The notes under the pieces were generated by a model that saw only the letters and a list, made by a program, of their open reading frames with translations, was not told the DNA's origin and did no database searches. From assembly GCA_024232355.1 (NCBI GenBank), contig JAAEPW010001364.1, forward strand, positions 1 to 33,815: a DNA stretch of 33,815 bases. The letters run 5' to 3'. Made by a program: the position numbers and the translations under genes. This DNA is from Chloroflexota bacterium (lineage in GTDB: Bacteria; Chloroflexota; Anaerolineae; B4-G1). The first letter of the stretch is position 1, and every line of letters starts with the position of its first letter. Below are positions 7,323 through 17,700 of this stretch, piece by piece.

Positions 7323-8030
7323 ATGAACCCAAGCGATTTTCGTATTCTAGTAGTAGACGATGAACCCAAATATGTTTTCATCGTGCAACTCAATTTGGAG
7401 GACGAGGGCTACGAGGTTATCACGGCTCACAATGGTCACAAGGCTATCGAGTTGACCACCAATCAGCAGCCAGACCTCATTATATTGGATGTCAGGATGC
7501 CGGGCATAGATGGTTACGAAACCTGTCGCCGCATTCGGCAGTTCTCGTTGGTACCCATCATTATGCTTACCGCCAAAGCTGAGGATGCGGATAAAATCCA
7601 GGGATTGGATCTGGGAGCCGACGATTACGTGGCCAAGCCTTTCAGTATGGGGGAACTTTTGTCTCGAGTTCAAGCCGTGCTGCGACGGGTCGAGCGAATG
7701 GAGATGAAACGTTTGCCGATCTTTCAAATCGGCGAGCTAAAAGTAAATCTGACTCAGCAGCGTATATTTATCGGTGGTCAAGAGATAAAGTTGACACAGA
7801 TCGAGTATAGCTTGTTGAGCACATTGATTGAACAGGCCGGACGGGTCATTGGGTCGGATAGGTTGCTCGAAGCAGCTTGGGGTGTGGGATACGAAGGAGA
7901 GGATCGCGTGTTGTGGCAGGCGATGTATCGCTTGCGGAAAAAGATCGAGCCGGATCCCAAAGCCCCGCAATACATTCAGGTCCGACCAGGTCTCGGGTAC
8001 ATGTTTGTTATACCTGATCGAGAAAAATAA
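7323..8030 (+). CDS. OmpR-family DNA-binding response regulator
   Basis: Cytoplasmic transcription regulator, 235 residues from the ATG at 7323; an in-frame GTG at 7311 could add four residues. The receiver domain (about 6-120) has Asp11-Asp12, phospho-acceptor Asp56 in LIILDVRMPGIDGYE, Thr83 in MLTAK and Lys105 in DYVAKPF. The C-terminal winged helix (about 135-232) contains LTQIEYSLLSTLIEQAG, the recognition region DRVLWQAMYRLRKKIEPDP and YIQVRPGLGYMF. It is co-directional with and adjacent to the sensor kinase, its likely phospho-donor. The family binds direct repeats spaced by 10-11 bp, which is exactly what is seen at 5106-5160 and 8198-8249 on either side of this gene pair. Control of both flanking units is an inference. 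A terminator follows. Confidence 0.95.
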   Translation: MNPSDFRILVVDDEPKYVFIVQLNLEDEGYEVITAHNGHKAIELTTNQQPDLIILDVRMPGIDGYETCRRIRQFSLVPIIMLTAKAEDADKIQGLDLGADDYVAKPFSMGELLSRVQAVLRRVERMEMKRLPIFQIGELKVNLTQQRIFIGGQEIKLTQIEYSLLSTLIEQAGRVIGSDRLLEAAWGVGYEGEDRVLWQAMYRLRKKIEPDPKAPQYIQVRPGLGYMFVIPDREK

Positions 8031-8048
8031 AGCATTCACTGAACCGGT

Positions 8049-8080
8049 AAAAAGCCTTGCTTCTTGTAGCAGGGCTTTTT
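8049..8080 (+). terminator. Rho-independent terminator after the response regulator
   Basis: AAAAGCCTTGCT pairs with AGCAGGGCTTTT around a TCTTGT loop, with one G-U pair, and the right arm ends in a T run. It starts about 19 nt after the regulator stop and separates the kinase-regulator unit from the receiver/giant-gene unit. Confidence 0.85.
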
Positions 8081-8197
8081 ATGTACGGACTGCCGATAAA
8101 TAACTTGGACACCAATATGCACGTTGCAAAAGAGGATGCCTCGTGGTAAAAAAAGTTGGGACGGCACAGATGATGTCGCCATACCTTGCAGGCATAA
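8081..8197. other. Short intergenic spacer with no recognised content
   Basis: This lies between the terminator and operator B. I see no ORF with a ribosome site and no RNA structure I recognise. Confidence 0.5.
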
Positions 8198-8249
8198 TTG
8201 TTAAGCATTTGTTAAGTCTGAAAACTGTATTTGTTAAGTGTTTGTTAAG
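8198..8249 (+). promoter_or_regulatory. 11-bp-phased direct-repeat operator B
   Basis: Four perfect TTGTTAAG units start at 8198, 8209, 8231 and 8242, all in 11-bp phase; the unit expected at 8220 is degenerate (GAAAACTG). The layout pair-gap-pair, its orientation relative to the downstream gene and the distance to the -10 all match operator A at 5106-5160. It fits binding by two dimers of the adjacent OmpR-type regulator. Confidence 0.78.
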
Positions 8250-8255
8250 CACCTA

Positions 8256-8264
8256 TGGTATGAT
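8256..8264 (+). promoter_or_regulatory. Extended -10 of the receiver/giant-gene unit
   Basis: TGGTATGAT: a TGN extension plus TATGAT at 8259-8264, beginning exactly 9 nt after the last operator unit, as in operator A. No -35 consensus is visible. The predicted leader to the GTG at 8357 is about 85 nt. Confidence 0.6.
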
Positions 8265-8356
8265 TAGAAAGGCTATTATGCCTCTGTGTGAGGAATTTCA
8301 GCGTGTTTGTGTATCTCTTTCTCCGAGTGGACATCATACCATAAGCGAGGTGAATA

Positions 8357-8749
8357 GTGGGTGACCAAATTAAAAACCGAGCGTTGGTTTTTTGTGATAA
8401 TGATCTCCTCTTTGATGTCATAGCTGTTAACTTGAAGGATATGTTTGTAGATATCGAACACCTGGAGCCATCTTTTGCCACAAGCGCCAAGAGAAATGAA
8501 TTGGGCGATTTTGACCTGATCATTATTGCCATTAGCACGCCGGTTAGCCATCATCTTGTGACGTTGTTTGATGTTTTGCTTTCCGATCGTATGGAACATG
8601 TTCCCATACTGGTCATCTCTGATCAGAGCAGTCATACTGACCAAGAAAACCTGGTCTCTCGCCTGGATTTTCCCTTTGCTCCAGATGCATTGTGCGATCA
8701 GGTTCAGGACTTGTTGACCCAAGGCAAAGTGAATGTTTGTATCCCTTGA
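8357..8749 (+). CDS. Degenerate (pseudo-)receiver protein, paralogue 2
   Basis: Protein of 130 residues, clearly paralogous to the one at 4660-5058. Shared blocks are DNDLLF, FDLIIIAIS, LVISD and LDF.F..DALCD.VQ.LL. The same receiver hallmarks are missing: Ala replaces the phospho-acceptor Asp (DLIIIAIS) and Phe replaces the Lys before Pro-Phe (LDFPF). The start is GTG, chosen because GAGGTG lies about 5 nt upstream (8346-8351) and because the N-terminus then aligns with the paralogue. It is the first gene after operator B and ends 34 bp before the giant gene, so the two are probably one transcript. No DNA-binding or catalytic domain is present. A role as a docking or sequestering partner of the adjacent kinase or regulator is possible but unproven. 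Confidence 0.78.
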   Translation: MGDQIKNRALVFCDNDLLFDVIAVNLKDMFVDIEHLEPSFATSAKRNELGDFDLIIIAISTPVSHHLVTLFDVLLSDRMEHVPILVISDQSSHTDQENLVSRLDFPFAPDALCDQVQDLLTQGKVNVCIP

Positions 8750-8783
8750 TTGTACCAGTATTATCTAGACAAGAGGTGGTGAA

Positions 8784-11700
8784 ATGAATCATCATATTTT
8801 TACACAAATGAGCTTTTGGAAGATATCCAAGATTGGCAACACATGCCTGCGCCTTTTTCTGGTCAGCGCGATGTTATTGGCCTGGTTGCCTCTCTACCCC
8901 CCCACGCCTGTGTACGCGGCGGGTATCACGGTGAACAACACTGCCGACAACACCGCCTCTGGAAGCGGCTGTACCCTGCGTGAGGCCATTATGAACGCCA
9001 ACGCCGACAGCGACACTACCTCCGGCGACTGTGCGCCTGGCAGTGGTGCGGACATCATCACCTTGCCTGCTGGGACGTATACGCTATCCATCGCTGGCAT
9101 TGGCGAAGACGCCAATGCCAGCGGCGACTTGGATATCACTGACGATTTAACCATCAATGGGAGTGGTGTTGGCACGACGATTATCAATGCAAATGCAATC
9201 GACCGTGTATTTGATGTCTTGGGTATAGCTAACGTAACCTTGAATAATATGACTATTCAAAATGGTGATGTAGATGCCTCGACCAATGGCGGTAACATCT
9301 CTAACGTGGCTACCCTGACTGTCAACGACAGCTTGATTACTGGAGGTAACGCCCGTAACGGCGCTGGTATTTACAACGTTGGGGTATTGACAATCACCAC
9401 AAGCACCTTATCAAACAACAATCCCGATCTAAATGCTGGTGGTGTTTTTAACAATGGTGGAACAGTACTAATGAGTACCAGTACCATTTCTGGCAACACT
9501 GTGCGCGACGGAGGAGGGTTGTGGAATAGCAGTGGTGGTGTTTTCACAGTTTATCAAAGCACGATTTCTGGTAATTCTGCCACGACTGGTTTTGGCGGTG
9601 GCATTGTGAATATGAGTAGTAGCACTTTGAACCTGACCCACGTAACTGTGTCTGATAATTCAGCGATCGAACAAGGTGGTGGAATTTACAACCAAGGCAC
9701 AGCCAATATCAATTACACCACAATCGTGAGCAACACGGCTGACTCTGATAACAGTGGCGGCCATAACGGTGGTGGTGTTTTTCAATCATCCGGCACGATC
9801 ACCCTCACGAGCACCATCTTGGCCAATAACATCGTAGGCAGCAGCGGTACCGGGCCGGATTGTAATGGCACAGTGACATCTGGTGACTATAACTTGGTGG
9901 AAGATGTCACCAGTTGTACCATAACTGGTACTATGACCAACCTCATCACTGGCACCGCCCCTTTACTTGATCCCTTGTCTGACAACGGCGGCGATACCAA
10001 TACCCACGCTTTGCAATCCGATAGCCCGGCCATTGACCATATTCCCAATGGCGTCAATGGTTGTGGCGCCACGATCACCACCGACCAGCACGGTGTGACC
10101 CGCCCACAGCCCGCCAGCGGCGCATGTGACATTGGCGCGTACGAATACGAGCCGCAAGCTAACCTGGCGATTAACAAAACAGTAGACCCATCCACCGCCT
10201 CGCCCGGTTCAGCCATTACCTACACCCTGACTTTCACCAACAACGGGCCAGATACCGCCACCGGTGTGGTCATTACCGATACCATCCCCGTAAGCGTGAC
10301 GGGCACCAGCGTCATCAGCAGCGGCGTCGCCATCACGCAAACGGCCCCTGGTTACGCCTGGGATGTGTCCGACCTCGCGTCCGGCACAGGCGGTATCATC
10401 ACCATCACCGGCACGCTCTCCGAACCGCTGGCGGCGGGAGTGTTCACCAATACGGCCAGCATCACCACCACCGTAGTGGATAGCGATCTGAGCAACAACC
10501 ACAGCAGCGCGGGAGTGATGGTGCTAAATGTCGCGCCCGTGCTGCAAAGCACCAACCCGGTAAGCAACACGCACACCGCGCCGGTGACGACGACCGTTTC
10601 AGCCACCTATGACCAACCGATGAGCACCACCGTCACCAGCCGCACCTTTGCCGTACACGCTATGCAAACCAGCTTGCTCACCGAAACTTTTGGTGTGGAT
10701 GGGGGAACGATTATTTTGACCCCGACCAACGCCTTTTTCCCCGGCGAACTGGTGCAGGCTACGGCCACCACCAGTACGCTCAGTCTGGCCAGTAAAGCGC
10801 CCATCACGCCGACGGTGTGGCAGTTCCGCACGGCGGTGAGCGGCGGCAGCGGCATCTTTGTGAGCAACGGACAGTCACTGGGGACGGTGAGCAGTTGGGA
10901 CGCCCAATTGGGCGATGTCGATGGCGATGGCGATCTGGATGCCTTTGTTGCCAATCATGGTTCGGGATCGCCACCCAGTAAAGTGTGGCTTAACGATGGG
11001 AATGGAAACTTTGGCGACAGCGGTCAAAATCTGGGCGCTTTTCAGGACAACGGTATGGACCTGGGTGACCTGGACGGTGACGGTGACCTGGATGCCTTTG
11101 TGGCGACTGATAATGGGAATATGGCGGTCTATATCAATGACGGGGGCGGAAACTATGCCATCGGGCAGTCCCTTGCAGGGGGCCGCGTTTGGGGTTTACA
11201 ATTGGGTGATGTAGACGGCGATGGCGACCTGGATGCCTTTGTGGCCAGGTGGACCCAATCCAATCGGGTTTGGTTGAACGATGGCACGGGAACCTTTTTC
11301 TTTAGTGGTCAATCCCTGGGAAATGAAAACAGCGTAGACGTCAGAATGGGCGACCTGGACGGGGATGGCGACCTGGATGCCTTTGTCGTAAACAATGGCG
11401 CCCAGAATCGAGTGTGGATCAATGACGGAACGGGAACGTTCAGCAGCGGTCAATTGCTGGGCAGCACGAACAATAGTAATGATCTGGATCTGGGCGATGT
11501 GAATGGCGATGGCTATTTGGATGTGATTGTCGCCAATGACGGAGCCAATACGGTGTGGTACAATGATGGCAGTGCCACGTTTACAAACAGCGGGCAGGCA
11601 CTGGGTGCGGCACATAGCTTTGGCGTTAGCCTGGGCGACCTGGACGGCGACGGAGACCTCGATGCCTTTGTGACCAACTATGGCCAGCCGGATACGGTCT

Positions 11701-14700
11701 GGCTGAACAACAGCGGTACGTTTACGAGTACGGGGCAATCGATGGGCAGCAGCGAACAGAGCATGGCGGCCTGTTTGGGCGACCTGGATGGGGATGGGGA
11801 CCTGGATGCGTTTGTACCCGCCAATTCAAACACGGGCAATACGGTGTGGCTCAACCGGAACCTCGTTGATGTGGCCATTGGCAAGACGGTGACCCCGGCC
11901 AGCGCGGCGCCGGGCGAGGCGATCACCTATACGCTCGTCTTTACCAACAACGGGCCGGAAACGGCCACCGGCGTGGTCATTACCGATACCATCCCCGTCA
12001 GCGTCACCAACACCAGCGTCATCAGCAGCGGCGTCGCCATCACACAGACGGCGCCCGGTTACGTGTGGGCTATGGCAGACCTGTCCAGCGGGCAGGGCGG
12101 CATCATCACCATCACCGGCGTGTTGAACAACATCCTTCCGGTGAGTGTATTTACCAACACGGCCTCCATTACCACCACAGCGGTCGAGACGAATACGAGC
12201 GACAACACGGCCTCGGCGGCAGTGACGGTGCAGAACATCGCGCCGGTGGCTGATGATGACAGCGATAGTGTGGCCGAAGACAGCAGCAACAATGTCCTCG
12301 ACGTGTTGAACGATGACAGCGACGCTAATGGCGATGTACTGACCGTGTTTGCAGTCGGTGCGGCTGACAATGGCGGCACGGCAACTGATAATGACACCGA
12401 TATCCTCTACACCCCGCTGGCAGACTTTTTCGGGACCGAGACCTTTACCTACACCATCACCGACGGCAACGGCGGCTTTGACACGGCCACGGTCACGACT
12501 ACCGTGACCAATGTCAACGATCCACCGACTGCTGGCAACAATACAGACAGCGTCAGCGAGGACAGCACCAACAATGCGATTGACGTGCTGTCCAACGATA
12601 CTTTTACCCCCGATACCGATGAAACACTGACCGTGTTTGCTGTCGGGGCGACCGACAACGGCGGCACAGCGACCGACAACGACACCAACATCCTTTACAC
12701 CCCCGCTAGTGATTTCTTTGGCGACGAGGTCTTTACCTACACCGTCTCCGATGGCAATGGCGGCTATGACACCGCCACCGTCACCGTCACCGTGGGCAAT
12801 GTCAACGACCCGCCGGTGGCGCAGAGTGATGTTTTCAGTGTGACCGAAGATTCTAGCAACAACGCTTTTGACATCGTTGCAGACAACGGCAATGGCGTGG
12901 ATTCTGATATAGAAGGCGATGGGTTGTTCCTTTCAGGCATGGGCACGCCCGACCAAGGCGGCAGCGTGACACCGCTCACCGGCACGCTCGTTCTCTACAC
13001 CCCGCTGGCAGACTTTTTTGGGGTCGAAGTCTTTACCTATACTATCACCGACGGCAACGGCGGCTTTGACACAGCCACGGTCACGACTACCGTGACCAAC
13101 GTCAACGACCCACCGACAGCCAGCAACGACACCGACGGCGTGAGCGAGGACAGCACCAACAATGCGATTGACGTGCTGTCCAACGACACTTTTGCCCCCG
13201 ATACTGGCGAGACATTGACCGTGTTCGCCGTCGGCCTGACCGACAATGGCGGCATAGCGACCGACAACAACACCAACATCCTTTACACCCCCGCTAGTGA
13301 TTTCTTTGGCGACGAGGTCTTTACCTACACCGTCTCCGATGGCAGCGGCGGCTATGATACCGCCACCGTCACCGTGACCGTGACCAACATCAACGATCCA
13401 CCGGACGCGGTGGACGATACCGACAGCACGGACGAAGATACGCCTATGACGATCAGCGTGCTGGCCAACGACAGCGACCCCGAAGGCTCTGGCCTGACGG
13501 TCAGCGCGCTAGGCATTCCCGACTATGGCAGCGCGGCTATCAGCGGGACGACGCAAGTGGTCTACACCCCGACGAACGCGGCGGCGAGTTACAACGCGGT
13601 CTTTACCTACACGGCCAGTGACGGCGACCTGAACACCGCCGCTACCGTCACCGTGACGGTCACGGCAGACGCCGATGCCGATGTCGAGATTGCCAAGTCG
13701 GTGAACGTGACCAGCACGATCCCCGACGATACCATCATATACACCTTGGTCTATACCAACTATGGCCCGGACCCCGCCGTGGGCGTGCGCATCACCGACG
13801 TGGTTCCCGTCAGCATCACCCACAGTAGCCTCAGCTTTGACTCTAGCGGCGCGGCCATCACGGCCACGGGCAGCATCAGTTATGCGTGGGACGTTGCTAC
13901 CTTTGGCATCGGCCAGGGCGGCACCATCACCATCACCGGCGTGTTGAGCGAGCCGTTGGCGCTCGACGTCTTTGGCAACACGGCCGTCATCACCACCTCC
14001 GCGCTGGACACCAACGCGGCCAACGACACCGCCTCGGTGGACGTCAAGGTGGAGAACGTGGCCCCCATCATTAACAATACCACGCGTGACGTAAATGAGA
14101 ACTCGGCCGACGGAACCAACGTCGGCTCGCCGGTGACAGGCAGCGACGTCAACAGCAATACCTTGAGCTATTCGATCACCGCTGGCAATGGGGATGGTAT
14201 CTTTGCTATCAATGCCAGTTCTGGACAGATTACGGTAACCGACAATACCAATCTGAATTACGAGTACGCATCCCAGCACATCCTGACCGTGCAAGTCTCT
14301 GACAATGTATCAGCTCCCGACGGCCCGTTGACCGACACGGCCACGGTCAACATCGACGTGAACAACCTCAACGACAACACCCCTGTCATCAATGACACCA
14401 CACGCAGTGTGTCGGAGGGCGCGCTGGTCGATGATCCTGTCGGTGCGCCGGTGACGGGCACCGACGCCGATAACGATGTCTTGAGCTATAGCATCACGGC
14501 AGGCAACGAAGATGGCATCTTTATTATCGACTCGAGTTCCGGCCAGATTTCAGTGACGAACAAAACCAACCTGGATTACGAGACAACCACACTGTACACA
14601 CTAACCGTGATGGCGGATGATGGCGTCTTTAACGACACAGCGGCGGTGACGATAGACATCACAAACGAGGACACCGACCTGGTGCTCAGCAAATCAACTC

Positions 14701-17700
14701 TTCAACCCCTCGCCACCCTGGGCGGCCCCCTCACCTACACGCTGACCTTTATCAACAGCGGTCTGGACGTGGCCGAGAACGTCGTCATCACCGATCAGAT
14801 ACCGGTCTCGATGACCAACTATAGCTACCAATCATCGGTCAGTGTCACAGCCACGGGTGGCATCGACTATGTGTGGCAAGTGCAAGACTTGGTAGCAGGC
14901 CAGGTGGGCGTGATTACCGTCAGCGGACGGATATCATCGTCCCTCAGCATGATATGGACGACCTTTACCAACACAGCCACCATCATCAACACCATATTCG
15001 ATACAGACGTGAACAACAACACCGACTCGGCAGCCGTATCGGTTTCGACCGCCAACACCACCGACGACGAACTCAACACCGACGGCGATTGTTCTCTGCG
15101 TGAAGCGATCCAAACGGCCAATACCGGCACGTCGCAGGACGCTTGCCCGCTTGGCAATACCATCTATCTCCAAGACGATACTTATGCCATCTCTCTTTCA
15201 GGCAGCAATGATGACAACACAACCGGTGACTTTGACATCTGGAACGACATCACCTTTGTTGGCGTCAGTTCGGCCACTACCATCATCCGGTCGGCCACGG
15301 CAGACCGGGTCTTTCACGTGATTGCTTCTGGGCACACAGTCACATTAACTCAACTGACCATCGCCGATGGCAATGTCTCTGGCAGTGGAGGCGGTCTGTA
15401 CAACGATCAGAGCACGGTTGTTTTAGATGACGTTACAGTGCGGGACAATGGCTCAAGCAGTGAGGGCGGTGGCTTGTACAACAACAGTGGCACAGTTATT
15501 TTGAATGATAGTGTCGTTCGCGACAATACAGCCTCATCCAACGGTGGCGCAATTCGGAACAACGGCGCTGCGGCCAGCTTGCAAGTCTATGACAGCTTTA
15601 TCCACGATAACGAAGCCTGCTCCAGTTGCTGGGGCGGCGCGATTTATAACACTGGTCAGGTGGCTATCACCAACACCCTGGTCAGCACCAACACCGCTTA
15701 CTATGGCGGAGCTGTGGGTAACAATGGCAGCTCGGTGCAGTTGATCGTCATTAGCAGCACACTGCGCAATAACACAGCTACCTATCGGGGTGGCGTTATC
15801 TATAATTCGAACGCTGATACTACCCTGACCGGCAGCACCATACGTGACAATCAGGCCACCAACAATGGCGGCGGGATTTACAACACTGGCGGCTTGGCTG
15901 AGGTTACGCTGGACAACAGCCTTATGCTGAGCAACCAGGGCAATTGGGGCGGCGCTCTTTACAATTATGGCAATGCTACCCTGGTCATCACCAATTCGTC
16001 GGTCATCAGTGGAAACACAGCCAGCAATCGCGGGGGCGGTATTGCCAACTATGAGTGGGGAAGCGAAGATATCACTGTGTACAGCAGCACTATCAGTTAC
16101 AATACATCTGGCAATCAAGGGGGTGGGGTCTATTTTCGAGCGAACGGCGGTGACCTCAAGTTATTTAACACGATCATCAGCCACAATCAATCTGCGAGCC
16201 AGGGCGGTGGTCTGTGCGTGCTCTACAGTGGTCTGATCGAGTTGAATAACGTGACCATCAGCAATAACACCTCCACTGGCAGCGTTGGCGGTGGTTTTTA
16301 TCGCCAGTACCGCAGCACAGATATGGTCAGTGTAACTATCAAAGGCAATACCGCTGGCAGTAGTGGCGGTGGCTTGGCCTTGGACGGTACAAGTACCACC
16401 ACGATGGAGGACATAACCATCGCTGATAACACCGCCGGTGGTCACGGTGGCGGAGTCTACCGCAATAGCGGTACGACAAACATAACCAACGTGACCATCA
16501 ACGATAATAGAGCCTGCGCTACCTGCCAGGGTGGTGGCCTCTGGAATAGCGGCGGCGAAACCCACATCACCAACATGACCATCTTTAGCAACACGGCCCA
16601 GGACGGCGGCGGCATCTACCACACCGGCACCAGCGGCGACTTGATCTTGCGCCATAGCACCATCGCCAGCAACACCGGAAGCAATGCCGGCGGCATCTAT
16701 AACACCGGCGGCGGGCGGTTGGTGCTGAACAACAGCATCGTCGCCAACAGCGTCAGCGGCCCTGATTGTTTTAATGATGCGATTCTGGCTGACGCTGGTT
16801 ACAACCTGGTCGAAGACAATAGCTGTGGCTTTAGCAACGGCGCCGACCCAATGCTGGAGCCGTTGCAGGATAACGGCGGGAACACCGAGACTAGTGCCTT
16901 GCTGCCCGGCAGCCCGGCCATCAACCGCGGCGACTGCAACGACGGCGACGTGACCGATGACCAACGCGACGTGGCCCGTCCGCAAGGCGACGCCTGCGAC
17001 ATTGGCGCGTACGAGAACGACGACACCTTTTTCGCCGCCGCCAGAGATATTTATGCCTACGTGCCCAAGAATTCGTTGGTGGTGACGACCCCTGGCGTGC
17101 TCATCAATGATACCGGTTTCAAGACTCTGACCGCTACGCTCAACACCTCACCGACTGTCGGGGCAATTGTTCTTGGCTCAGACGGCGCTTTTACCTACAC
17201 CACCTCGCTCACGTCTACAAGTGTGGTCACCTTTAGCTATGATGCGACCGATGGCGCCATCACCGATACGGCCGTGGTCACCCTGACACCGGCCATCTGC
17301 GCGGCGACCTACGAGGACGGCTCGACCCTGTTCGGCAGCACAGATGCCTCCGCATTGCAACAAGCCCTCCAAGCTGCCAGCAGCGGCGATACGATCAAGG
17401 TGGCCGGAACTTGTGCAGGCGTGAATCTGCGCAACTGGATGGTCCAGACGATGTACGTCAGCAAGACGTTGGACTTTGTGGGCGCTTATACCTTTACCAA
17501 CTGGATCACTTCCTCTCCATCACTAGAGATCACCAGCATAGACGCCATCACGGATGGCCGGATCGTCTATGTGGATGGTGGCTATGACGTAAGCCTAAAA
17601 GACTTTTCGATGGCTAATGGCCTGGGCTATAACACCGATGCCGGCGGCATATACAATAACGGCGCGTTAACCATCACCACCTCTACTTTCGACAACAACC

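Noticed and set aside
8278..8364. Possible 28-codon leader peptide (MPLCEEFQRV...) overlapping the pseudo-receiver start
   Set aside because: AGG lies upstream of the ATG, but the composition is unremarkable, there is no attenuator-like structure and no conservation data, so chance is more likely.
10900..11830. CRISPR-like regular repeats
   Set aside because: The periodic GATGGCGATGG motifs are codons of the VCBS calcium loops. Spacing is irregular at DNA level and the frame stays open.
13509..14294. Minus-strand ORF of 261 codons, and similar ones at 16161-16985, 19296-20069, 23370-24299 and 31935-33023
   Set aside because: All lie antisense to clear DUF11, cadherin, helix or tandem-95 coding sequence and share its register.
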